Assembly: GCA_014193115.1 (NCBI GenBank)
Contig: BJHQ01000005.1
Span: 264,598 to 328,597, forward strand
DNA: 64,000 bases
DNA from: Planctomycetota bacterium
Lineage (GTDB): Bacteria; Planctomycetota; UBA11346
Direction: 5' to 3'
Shown: positions 38,241 through 47,090 of the stretch, piece by piece
Layout: each line of letters starts with the position of its first letter
Numbering within the stretch: the first letter of the stretch is position 1
Position numbers and translations under genes: made by a program
The notes under the pieces: generated by a model
The model's database searches: none
What the model saw: the letters and a program-made list of their open reading frames with translations, nothing else
What the model was told of the DNA's origin: nothing

Positions 38241-41200
38241 TCACCATTCCCCAGAACCAGCTCCTCATCGCCACCGCCTGCCTGGTGGCCACCATCGGCG
38301 CCGCTGAACCCCTGCCCGATCCCGGACCTGGCTCCGGCCTGGCGGTGGTGGTTGGCCAGGACGATCTGGAACAGACCGGCAAGCTCGCGGCCACCGGCCG
38401 GTTCCTGGTCCACCAGCTGGTTCCGGCGGCCCGGGTCGATGCCCTGCGCAACGCGGCGCTGAACCAAGGCATCCATGGCGCCGTGGTCATCGATGCCCTG
38501 CCCACCGGTCAGCTGCCCCATCCCAGCCGATTCGCCGATCTGGTGATGGCTGATCTGGCAGCGCCCGGTTGTCCGGCTCAGGCCGAACTGGAACGCATCG
38601 CCAATGTCGGGGCGACGCTCCACCTGCGGGTCTCCGGGACCTGGCAGGCCAAGCCCCGTCCGCCCGAGACCGGCATCGCCGATTGGACCCACAAGTGGTA
38701 CGACGCGGGCGGCAACAATGTTTCGGCCGACCGCAAAGCCGGGCCGCCCCAGCTCATCCAGTGGCAAGCCGGGCCGGCGTTCGCCGATGGTGCGGGCAAC
38801 GGACAGCATCCCGTCATCGGCAAGGGCGCGTTCGCCTGCATCAGCGCTGTTGATGGGAGCCTGGTGGTGCGCTCCGCCGGGAATGGCCTGGGCCGGTGGC
38901 GGAGCCAACCGACCTTGGCGTATCTCACGGAACTGCTGATCGCCGGGGATCGGGTGCTGACCCGGGCGGATCCGACCGTCAAGAACACGAAGCTCCTCGG
39001 CAAATTCGAATACGGTCCGCTGATCGCCTTCGACCTGGCCAGCGGTGCGGCCTCGGTGCTGCCCGACGCGCCGGAGCTGCCCCTCGATCCCAAGTACCAG
39101 ATGCCGATGGGCGGCGTTGGTTTCCCTAGTGCCATCTCGGCTGGTTCGGACCTGGTGGTCGTCGCCGCCGGTGACCTGGCGGTCATGGACGCGGCCAGCG
39201 GCAAGCGGCGATGGGCGGTCTCGAACCCTGATGGCCTGTGGTTCTCGCCCCGGATCCTCGAGGATCAGATCATCGTCGCCGAATGCCCGAAAGGCGACAA
39301 GTCGATGGGACGCGGTCGGGTCGACAGCGCCTATGCCGTGCGGGCGATCTGCGCCTTCGCCTTGGCAGACGGCACGCCGCGGTGGCGGAGCGAGGTCACG
39401 ATCCCGACCCCGCAGCCTGATCCGCTGCCGCTCGGCAGGGATGGCAAACCGGTCACCCGCGTGCCGAAAGCCTCGTTGAAACCCATGACCTGCGCTGCCG
39501 GCAAGGTGTTCCTCCACACCTGCGCGTACCAGGCCGCGGCGGCGGATTCGGGCATTACGGCCCTGGACGCGAAGACCGGGAAACAGCTCTGGCGGTTCGC
39601 CCTTCCGGGACGGAAATGGGCGGCGACCGACTCGGCGAGCTGCATCCTGTACCGCGATGGCGAGCTGATCTACATCGGCGGACACGGCAGCGGCGGCATT
39701 GCCCGGTTCGATCCCGAGACCGGCGCCCAGCGGGGCGAGTTCAAGGACGGTCTGCGGCATTATGCCTATGCGGGCGAGTGCAGCATGTCGCGCGGCACCA
39801 CCGACTGGCTGATCAAGGCGGCGGTGACCTGGTACGATAAGGACCTGACCGCGATCAGCCGGCCGGCGAACCGCGGCTCCTGCGGGGCCGGCGTCTTCCC
39901 GGCCCAGGGCATGGTCTTCTCAACACCCATCGGTTGCGACTGCACCGACTATGCGCGCGGCTATCAGGGCCTGTCGTGCGAGCCCGCCTTGCCGGTGGCC
40001 GACGAGCAGCGGCTGACCAGCGGACCCGGCAAGCCCGGGAAGTCGCTGCCGGTCGCCGGCGACTGGCCGATGTTCATGGCCGACGCCCGGCGGTCGGTGA
40101 GTTCCACCGTGGCGCTGCCCCCTGAACTGGCGGTGCGCTGGACGGTGGCGGGCGCGCCCCGGCCGATCGCCGGCAGGTTGATCGATGATCGCCGCCGCGA
40201 CGAATACTGGATCGGTGCGTTGACCGCCCCGGTGATCGTCGGCGGCACGGTCTATGCCGGCCTGCCCGAGGCCCACGCCGTCACCGCCCACGACGCGACC
40301 ACGGGAAAATTGCGCTGGCGCACGCCGGTGGGCGGTCCGGTGGACACTCCGCCAACCATTGCCGGCGGGCTGTGCGTCTTCGGCTGCCAGGATGGCACCA
40401 TCTCTGCGCTCAGCACCACCGATGGCGCGCTGGTGTGGCGTTTCGACGGTGCCCCCGGTCGGCGGCTGGCGATGCTCAATGGCCGTCTGGCCAGTGCATT
40501 CCCAGCGCCGGGCTCGGTGGTGGTGGTCGGCGACAAGGTCCACGCCACCGTCGGCCATCACACCTACCTGGGCGGGCTGACCACCTGGATGCTGGACCTG
40601 GCCAGCGGCAAGCCCCTGGCCACCAATCGGGTCGGTGGCGATCCCAAGGTGTCGGTCCCGGACAAGGAAACCGTTCCCAACCTGCTCAACGACATCCTGG
40701 TGGCGGCGGATGATGGCGGATTGTGGATCGGCAAATCCCTGCGCATCCCGCCTGATGGAAAGCTGGAAAAAACCAAGACCAGTGTGCTGCCGCCCATCGC
40801 CATGTCCCGTCGCGTCTCGGTGGTCGGCTTTACGCAACCCCAGCGCGGCGGCTCGACTCATCAATGGGTGTCACCGACGTGGCTGCCCGCACGCTGGCTC
40901 ATGCGCGCTTGGACGATGGTCCAGGACGGCGACCGGATCTATGGGCTGATGGGCGACCAGCGCAATGCCTCGCTGGAAGCAGGAACCTTGAGTGAGGATC
41001 TGCGCGCCCGGGCGATTCCGCTGTGGAGCCTGACCAACGCCAAGGATTTCACTGATCTGGAGGTCAACACCGCGCTGATCAAGGCCGGTGACCGGCTGTT
41101 CATGGGCGGCGGCAGCTACGACGGCGCCAAGGGCAGCCTCTATGCCATCAGTCTCGACGGCAAGATCCTCCAGCGCTTCGATCTGCCCAGCCGGCTGGTG

Positions 41201-41281
41201 CCGAACGGCCTCGCGGCCGCCGGCGGCCAGATCGTCGCCACCTGCGTCGATGGCTCGCTGATCGCCATCGCCGGCAAGTGA
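38237..41281 (+). CDS. Secreted PQQ-type beta-propeller with methyltransferase-like head, tandem copy 1
   Basis: 1014 residues starting at a GTG that overlaps the preceding stop as GTGA. The signal peptide (MITIPQNQLLIATACLVATI) leads into a degenerate Rossmann-like head at about 28-140 (DDLEQTGKLAATGRFLVHQL, GAVVIDALPTG, FADLVMADLAA). The linker DWTHKWYDAGGNNVSAD is of a kind I associate with PVC PQQ proteins. Propeller blades follow (IAFDLASGAASVL, ALDAKTGKQLWRFALPG, AHDATTGKLRWRTPVGG). It is strongly similar, including at DNA level over the first 400 nt, to the gene that follows. Its role in glycan use is unproven, and ligand binding or surface display is plausible. Confidence 0.75.
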   Translation: MITIPQNQLLIATACLVATIGAAEPLPDPGPGSGLAVVVGQDDLEQTGKLAATGRFLVHQLVPAARVDALRNAALNQGIHGAVVIDALPTGQLPHPSRFADLVMADLAAPGCPAQAELERIANVGATLHLRVSGTWQAKPRPPETGIADWTHKWYDAGGNNVSADRKAGPPQLIQWQAGPAFADGAGNGQHPVIGKGAFACISAVDGSLVVRSAGNGLGRWRSQPTLAYLTELLIAGDRVLTRADPTVKNTKLLGKFEYGPLIAFDLASGAASVLPDAPELPLDPKYQMPMGGVGFPSAISAGSDLVVVAAGDLAVMDAASGKRRWAVSNPDGLWFSPRILEDQIIVAECPKGDKSMGRGRVDSAYAVRAICAFALADGTPRWRSEVTIPTPQPDPLPLGRDGKPVTRVPKASLKPMTCAAGKVFLHTCAYQAAAADSGITALDAKTGKQLWRFALPGRKWAATDSASCILYRDGELIYIGGHGSGGIARFDPETGAQRGEFKDGLRHYAYAGECSMSRGTTDWLIKAAVTWYDKDLTAISRPANRGSCGAGVFPAQGMVFSTPIGCDCTDYARGYQGLSCEPALPVADEQRLTSGPGKPGKSLPVAGDWPMFMADARRSVSSTVALPPELAVRWTVAGAPRPIAGRLIDDRRRDEYWIGALTAPVIVGGTVYAGLPEAHAVTAHDATTGKLRWRTPVGGPVDTPPTIAGGLCVFGCQDGTISALSTTDGALVWRFDGAPGRRLAMLNGRLASAFPAPGSVVVVGDKVHATVGHHTYLGGLTTWMLDLASGKPLATNRVGGDPKVSVPDKETVPNLLNDILVAADDGGLWIGKSLRIPPDGKLEKTKTSVLPPIAMSRRVSVVGFTQPQRGGSTHQWVSPTWLPARWLMRAWTMVQDGDRIYGLMGDQRNASLEAGTLSEDLRARAIPLWSLTNAKDFTDLEVNTALIKAGDRLFMGGGSYDGAKGSLYAISLDGKILQRFDLPSRLVPNGLAAAGGQIVATCVDGSLIAIAGK

Positions 41282-41373
41282 TCACCACGCGCCATTCCAA
41301 CTGTTCAATAAGCAGAAAGCCGCTCGCGATGACGATCGCCAAACCAGACCAAGACAACCATCCAGGTTCTGCC

Positions 41374-44300
41374 ATGCATACCTGCCAACGCTTCCTCACC
41401 ACCGTCTGCCTGGTGGCCGCCATCGGCGCCGCCGAACCCTTGCCCGATCCCGGATCAGGCTCCGGACTGGTGGTGGTGGTGGGTCAGGACGACCTCGAAC
41501 AAACCAGCAAGCTCGCCGCCAGCGGCCGGTTCCTGGTGCACCAGTTGGTGCCGGCAGCCCGGGTCGATGCCCTGCGCAGCGCGGCGCTGAACCAGGGCAT
41601 CCATGGCGCCGTGGTCATTGATGCCCTGCCCACCGCTGGGCCATTGCCCCATCCCAGCCGGTTCGCCGACCTGGTGATGGCTGATCTGGCCGCGCCGGGC
41701 TGTCCGGCCCGGGCTGAACTGGAGCGCATCGCCAATGTCGGGGCGATACTCCACCTGCGGGTCGCCGGGACCTGGCAGGCCAAGCCCCGCCCGCCCGAGG
41801 CCGGCATCGCCGCCTGGACCCACAAGTGGTACGACGCCACTGGCAACGGGGTCTCGGCCGATGCCAAGGTGGGGCCACCGGAAACGGTGCAGTGGCAGGC
41901 TGGGCCGGCCTTCTCCTCCAGCGGGCTGCATGTGGCGGTGGATTCCGGTGCCTTCGTCGCCACCGATGACAGCACCCTCATGGTGCGCTCGTCCGGCAGC
42001 GGTCTGCCGCGTTGGCGCAGCCAGGCCACCATCCATTATAATGATGAATTCCTCATCGATGGCGACCGCATCCTGGCCCGGGGCGATCCTTCCACCGGCC
42101 ATGGCGGCAAGATCTGGGGCCGCTCTGAATGTGGTGCGCTGATCGCCTACGACCTGGCTGGGGGCGCGACCACGGCGCTCACCGAAGCCCCGGTCATGCC
42201 TCTCAATCAATGGCGCCTGCCCACCCACGGCCATGGCTTTCCCAGCACCGTGGTGGCGGGGAACTCCCTGGTGGCCTCCGCCGGTGCCGACCTGGCGGTG
42301 CTCGAACGGGTCAGCGGCAAGCGCAGGTGGGCGGTCACCTTGCCCGATGGTCTGTGGTTCTCGCCCCGGGTGCTCGACGATGCGGTGATTGCCGTGGAAT
42401 GCCCGGTGGGCGAAAAAGCCGTGTATCGGGGTCGGGTGGACAGCGCCTATCAGGTGCGGGCCGTCCACGCCTATGGCCTGGCCGATGGCAAGCTGCGCTG
42501 GAAGACCGCGTTCGTCGTGCCGGATCCAACCCAGCCTGTTCCGATCGATCCCAAGACCGGCAAGCCCGCTACCAATCCTTCTCGGGCCTCGTTGAAACCG
42601 CTGACCTGCGCTGCCGGTACTGTTTTCCTGTTCACCAGCAGCTATCAATGCGTCGCCAACGATGCGAGCATCTCCGCGATCGATGCCAAAGACGGAACAC
42701 TGCGCTGGAAGAGCTACACCCCGGAAGGTGGCCGCGAAAAGCTCAACTGGTCGCGTACCGATTCATCCGGGAACATCTTCTACCGCGATGATCGCCTGTA
42801 TTTCGTGGCCGGTTTCGGGATGGTGAATGGCTATGGCGCAGGCCCGGTCGCGATCTTCGATCCGGCCACCGGCAATCGCCTATCGATCACCTCGGCGCAG
42901 GGCCAGGGCTATGGCGCCTGCGGCATGTCCAGGGCGACGGTGAACTGGTTCATCAAATCGGCCCAGACCTGGAATGACAAAGAACTGAAGCAGGTCGAGC
43001 GACCGGCGGCGCGTGGGCCGTGCGGCTCGGGCGGATTCCCCGCCCAAGGCATGTTCTACGTCCAGCCATCGGTGTGCGATTGCCGCGAACAGTCCCGCGG
43101 GTTCCTCGGCATGGGCAGCGAACCGCCTCTGGCTATCACGGATTCGGACCGGCTTTCAACGGGATCGGGCACGGCCGGCAGCCAGCGTCCGACGGCCGGC
43201 GATTGGGTGTCTTTTCTCGGCAATCCCCAGCGCACCGCGAGCACCACCGCCGCCTTGCCGACGACGCTGACCGCTGGCTGGAGCCAGGCAGCAGCGCCGA
43301 AACCGATCGCTGGCCTGCTCACCGATGACCGTCGCCGCGATGAGTACTGGGTGGGTTCCGTCACCGCCCCGGTGGCGGCCGCCGGGCTGGTCGTGGTGGG
43401 GTGCCCAGACGCCCGGTCGGTGGTCGCCCTGGACGCCGCCACCGGCGTTCGGCGTTGGGCCAGCCCGCTGCCGGGATCCATCGACACGCCGCCGACCATC
43501 GCGGACGGCCTGTGCGTGGCCGGCTGCCAGGATGGCTCCATCGTTGCGCTCAGCCTCGACGACGGTCGCCTGGTCTGGCGCTTCGACGCCGCTCCAGGCC
43601 GCCGACTGGCGATGCTCAACGGCCGCCTGACCAGCGCCTTCCCTGCGCCTGGCTCGGTCCTGGTGGTGGACGGAAAGGTCCACGTCAACGCTGGATTCCA
43701 CACGTATCTGGGTGGAATCGCGTTTTGGACCCTCGACCTGGCGAGCGGTCGGCCCCTGGCCCAGCGCCGGTTGAGCGGTCAGGCCGACCCGACCGTCACC
43801 AGCTTGAGCAACGATATGCTCTGCCAGGCCAAGGATGGCAGTCTGTGGATCGGCCAATCCTTGCGCCTGATGCCGGACTTGACCCTGGCCAGCGGCATCC
43901 GCTATCCCAAGTCGGAGCAGATCTCCCAGGTCGCCCAGGTCGCCTTCACGAGGCGGTCGGCCATCGTTTCCTTCACCAATGGTGGCCGTGGCGGCTCGAC
44001 CCATGATTGGACCGGCAAGATCGGTGTGCCCCGGGCCCCCCAGCTGCATGCATGGCGCCAGGCGGTGGACGGCGACACAGTGGTCTCGCTCAGCGATGGT
44101 GGGGCCGTCACCTGCATCAACCTGGCATTCGACCCCAAGCCGGCGGTGGCCTGGAAGAACTTCAACACGACCGAGGCCTGGAAAATCCCAGCCAAGGACC
44201 TGCCCGCCATGGAATCGCCCACTTCCCTGATCCGGGCCGGCGGGCGCACCATCATCGCAGGCGGGAATTATGCCGGGACCGCCGGGGTGGTCACCGTCCT

Positions 44301-44433
44301 CAGCGCCGAAGGCAAAGTCGAGTCCAGCTTTGCTCTGCCGGCGCGGGTGGTGGCCAATGGCTTGGCGGTGGCCGGCGGCCGTCTGGTGGCGACCTGCGTC
44401 GACGGAACGGTGGCGACTTTTGCCGGGCCGTGA
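41374..44433 (+). CDS. Secreted PQQ-type beta-propeller with methyltransferase-like head, tandem copy 2
   Basis: 1019 residues from the ATG at 41374, where a signal peptide begins (MHTCQRFLTTVCLVAAIG). A GTG at 41278 overlapping the previous stop opens the same frame. The head (LAASGRFLVHQLVPAARVDA, GAVVIDALPTAG), the linker AAWTHKWYDATGNGVSAD and the blades (VALDAATGVRRWASPLPG, FWTLDLASGRPLAQR) repeat the order of the previous gene, so this is a tandem duplicate. Sequence conservation is highest in the head and in the blade near 43580-43700 (APGRRLAMLNGRLTSAFPAP). The short gap of 37 nt before the GH95 gene suggests co-transcription. Confidence 0.75.
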   Translation: MHTCQRFLTTVCLVAAIGAAEPLPDPGSGSGLVVVVGQDDLEQTSKLAASGRFLVHQLVPAARVDALRSAALNQGIHGAVVIDALPTAGPLPHPSRFADLVMADLAAPGCPARAELERIANVGAILHLRVAGTWQAKPRPPEAGIAAWTHKWYDATGNGVSADAKVGPPETVQWQAGPAFSSSGLHVAVDSGAFVATDDSTLMVRSSGSGLPRWRSQATIHYNDEFLIDGDRILARGDPSTGHGGKIWGRSECGALIAYDLAGGATTALTEAPVMPLNQWRLPTHGHGFPSTVVAGNSLVASAGADLAVLERVSGKRRWAVTLPDGLWFSPRVLDDAVIAVECPVGEKAVYRGRVDSAYQVRAVHAYGLADGKLRWKTAFVVPDPTQPVPIDPKTGKPATNPSRASLKPLTCAAGTVFLFTSSYQCVANDASISAIDAKDGTLRWKSYTPEGGREKLNWSRTDSSGNIFYRDDRLYFVAGFGMVNGYGAGPVAIFDPATGNRLSITSAQGQGYGACGMSRATVNWFIKSAQTWNDKELKQVERPAARGPCGSGGFPAQGMFYVQPSVCDCREQSRGFLGMGSEPPLAITDSDRLSTGSGTAGSQRPTAGDWVSFLGNPQRTASTTAALPTTLTAGWSQAAAPKPIAGLLTDDRRRDEYWVGSVTAPVAAAGLVVVGCPDARSVVALDAATGVRRWASPLPGSIDTPPTIADGLCVAGCQDGSIVALSLDDGRLVWRFDAAPGRRLAMLNGRLTSAFPAPGSVLVVDGKVHVNAGFHTYLGGIAFWTLDLASGRPLAQRRLSGQADPTVTSLSNDMLCQAKDGSLWIGQSLRLMPDLTLASGIRYPKSEQISQVAQVAFTRRSAIVSFTNGGRGGSTHDWTGKIGVPRAPQLHAWRQAVDGDTVVSLSDGGAVTCINLAFDPKPAVAWKNFNTTEAWKIPAKDLPAMESPTSLIRAGGRTIIAGGNYAGTAGVVTVLSAEGKVESSFALPARVVANGLAVAGGRLVATCVDGTVATFAGP

Positions 44434-44470
44434 GATGCTGGTCTGACCTTCTGAAAACAGACGAATTCCC

Positions 44471-46873
44471 ATGACCGACCACGGCCCCCAGACGATCCAT
44501 TTCCGGTCCCATGCCCTGGCCTGGCAAGATGCCCTGCCACTGGGGAATGGACTCAGCAGCCTGCTCTTGTTGGGCGGCATCGCCCAGGAGCGGCTGATCC
44601 TCGGTCATGGCGGCTGCTGGTTGCCGCGGGAGGAACGCCGGCCGATGGTGTGCAGCTTGGCCGACGAGCTTCCTGCGATCCGCAGCCTGCTGCGCGGTAG
44701 CCAGCCTCAGGAAGCCGAGCGAGCCTGGCTGCTCCGCTGCAAAGCCGCTGGCATCCGCTATGTCGGCACCGATTCCTGCCATCCGGCTGCCGGCGTGCGC
44801 ATCGCCCTGAGCGATCCGGGCGAGGCTCTGGGCTATCGACGCTGGCTCGATCCGCGTGCCGGACTGGCTGGTGCATCCTGGCACGAGGCGGATGGGCAGA
44901 CCTGGGAACGCCAGGCGTGGGTCGATCGCGAGCAGGATCTGGTGGTGTGGCGGCAGACCGCGCCGCGCCCCCTGGTCCTGAAAGTGACGTTGGACGATGT
45001 CGGCGCGGATCGTGAAAGCACCTGGATCGCCAGTACCTATCCTGGCATCGATGCCTCAGGCTGGGCCGGACATACGGTCCCGATCCGCGATCTGGTGCGC
45101 ATTGAGAGTTGGTATGAAGGCGACACCGCCTGGCTTTCAGGCACGTATAAACATGGACCGGGGGGATGGCTGGTGGCGCTGCGCGTACCGGGCGCGACCT
45201 GGGTCGACGGCACGGCGGTGACTCCGGCCCGGCTGAACCATGATCTTGTGGCGGTGGTTGCGGCTGATCCGACAACGCCGCCTACGGTCGATAGCGTGCG
45301 TGACCGGCTGCATCGGCAGATCAATCCAGCCGCTCAGGCCAGGGCCCATGCCGGCTGGTTCGACCGCTGCCGGCTGCACCTGGTGAATCCGGACGAGGAC
45401 CGCGACACGCCGGTGGAGGATCTCCTGGCCCGGGCCAGCGATGGCGCGGTGCCTGCCCGCTTGTGGCAGCATCTCTGGGCCATGGGCCGCACCACCTTCA
45501 TCGCCAGCACCAGTCCGGATGGCCAGTACCCGCCGCACCTGCAAGGCATCTGGAGCGGGGGATGGCGGGTGCCGTGGTTCGGCTGCTATACCAACGATGA
45601 GAATGTCCAGATGATGCACTGGCAGGCGGTGTCCGGGAACCTGGCTCCGCTGCTGCGGCCGCTTCGCCGGCTGATCGCAGCCAGCCGTCCAGCCTGGCGG
45701 ACCAATGCCCAGGCTTTGTTCGGTTGCCGGGGAGTCCTGGCACCGTTGCAGCAGGGCGGCACCAATGCGGAGCACCAGCAGGCGGAATGGCAGGGTTGGA
45801 CCGGCGGCGCCGGCTGGCTCGCCAGACATGTCTGGGATGCCTGGCTGATGGATCGCGACGACGCCCTGTTGCGCGATGAGTTGCTCCCCTTGCTGCGTGA
45901 GGTCTTGGAATTCTACGAGGATTTCCTCGAACACGGAACCGACGGCCGGCGCCACGCCCTGCCTTCGGTCTCGGTTGAGAACCATCCCGTGGGCTGGCCC
46001 AGCCGCTGGACCATCGATGCCACCATGGAGATCTCCATCGTCCGCGAAGTGGCCCGCCATGCGATCGCCGCCGCCACGGCCGCCGGTGAGTCCGTGCCCG
46101 AATCCTGGCCCAGGCTCTTAGCGACCCTGCCCGAATATCGCATCAATGCCGACGGCGAATTGGCCGAATGGATCCATGCCGAGCACCACGATGAGCACCA
46201 GCATCGGCATTTGTCCCACATCTATCCCTTGTTTCCCGGCGATGAGTTCGCTCCGGGCGAGACCGCTTTGCGGGAGGCGACTGCCCGCGCCGTGGCCGCC
46301 CGGGCCAGGCTCGGACTGCGCAGCCAGACCAGTTGGAGCTGGGTCCACCTGGCCAACATCCATGCTCGCCTGGGCAATGGCCGTGAAGCCCAACGCTGCC
46401 TGGAGCGGGTCGTGCGGACCTGCCTGCAAAACAATCTGCTGACCGCGTCCGATGATTGGCGTGGTCAGGGACTGACCATGGGCGGCGGCGAACGCGAACG
46501 CAGCGTCATGCAATTGGACGCCCTGTACGGTGCGGCCAACGCCATGCAGGAATGCTTGATCCAAAGCGAGGCCGACCACCTGTGGTTGCTGCCGGCCTTG
46601 CCGCCGGCCTGGAACCACGGAGAGGCCCGCGGCCTGGGCACGCGCTGCGCCGTGGTTGTGGATTTGACCTGGAATGGGACGGACGCCACGGCCACCATCA
46701 CCGCCATCCGAGCCGGCACTTTGCAACTGCTCCTTGGTTCGGGTCGAGCTACTCAGGACCTGCGCCTGGAACCCGGACAAGTCCACCAGGTGCGCTGGGA
46801 ACTCGATCGGGCCCACCGAATTGATCCAGCCGCCGAGGCAGCCGGGCAGAGCGTTTCCGGGATTTCTACCTGA
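44471..46873 (+). CDS. GH95-like alpha-L-fucosidase or related alpha-L-glycosidase
   Basis: 800 residues. The N-terminal beta-sandwich signature of family GH95 is present (AWQDALPLGNGLSSLLLLGG), followed by an (alpha/alpha)6 barrel in the second half. The motif HHDEHQHRHLSHIYPLFPG at about 572-590 is the typical GH95 barrel signature, and QTSWSWVHLANIHARLGNG follows. Family enzymes cleave alpha-1,2-L-fucose or alpha-L-galactose by inversion, so the natural role here may be removal of fucosyl branches. No signal peptide is seen, pointing to a cytoplasmic enzyme. It is 37 nt after the PQQ gene and belongs to a run of glycosidase genes with GH78-like and GH127-like members. Confidence 0.85.
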   Translation: MTDHGPQTIHFRSHALAWQDALPLGNGLSSLLLLGGIAQERLILGHGGCWLPREERRPMVCSLADELPAIRSLLRGSQPQEAERAWLLRCKAAGIRYVGTDSCHPAAGVRIALSDPGEALGYRRWLDPRAGLAGASWHEADGQTWERQAWVDREQDLVVWRQTAPRPLVLKVTLDDVGADRESTWIASTYPGIDASGWAGHTVPIRDLVRIESWYEGDTAWLSGTYKHGPGGWLVALRVPGATWVDGTAVTPARLNHDLVAVVAADPTTPPTVDSVRDRLHRQINPAAQARAHAGWFDRCRLHLVNPDEDRDTPVEDLLARASDGAVPARLWQHLWAMGRTTFIASTSPDGQYPPHLQGIWSGGWRVPWFGCYTNDENVQMMHWQAVSGNLAPLLRPLRRLIAASRPAWRTNAQALFGCRGVLAPLQQGGTNAEHQQAEWQGWTGGAGWLARHVWDAWLMDRDDALLRDELLPLLREVLEFYEDFLEHGTDGRRHALPSVSVENHPVGWPSRWTIDATMEISIVREVARHAIAAATAAGESVPESWPRLLATLPEYRINADGELAEWIHAEHHDEHQHRHLSHIYPLFPGDEFAPGETALREATARAVAARARLGLRSQTSWSWVHLANIHARLGNGREAQRCLERVVRTCLQNNLLTASDDWRGQGLTMGGGERERSVMQLDALYGAANAMQECLIQSEADHLWLLPALPPAWNHGEARGLGTRCAVVVDLTWNGTDATATITAIRAGTLQLLLGSGRATQDLRLEPGQVHQVRWELDRAHRIDPAAEAAGQSVSGIST

Positions 46874-47090
46874 TCCATCGATCATTGGCTGGAGCACGGA
46901 CCGATGCACCAGCCATCGACCAAGGGCAAGGCGGTAGTCGAAGCCATCGGCACCGTGCTGCTGGGACCATCGGTACCACGAGGCAATCGATTGAACGACT
47001 TCGAAGTGGAGGCGTTCCCTTGCCAGATGTGCTCATAAGAACGAGATGAAACATCCATCGATCGCGCCCCGCGCCAGCTCTGGAGTCCCC

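Noticed and set aside
44439-44460. GTCTG...CAGAC inverted repeat before the GH95 gene
   Set aside because: Five-base arms in a 37-nt gap are expected by chance, and no T run follows.
46874-47090. Possible gene remnant between the GH95 and GH78-like genes
   Set aside because: Two frames give protein-like stretches (HFEVVQSIASWYRWSQQHG on minus, VLLGPSVPRGNRLNDFEVEA on plus), but neither has a start, a family match or sufficient length.
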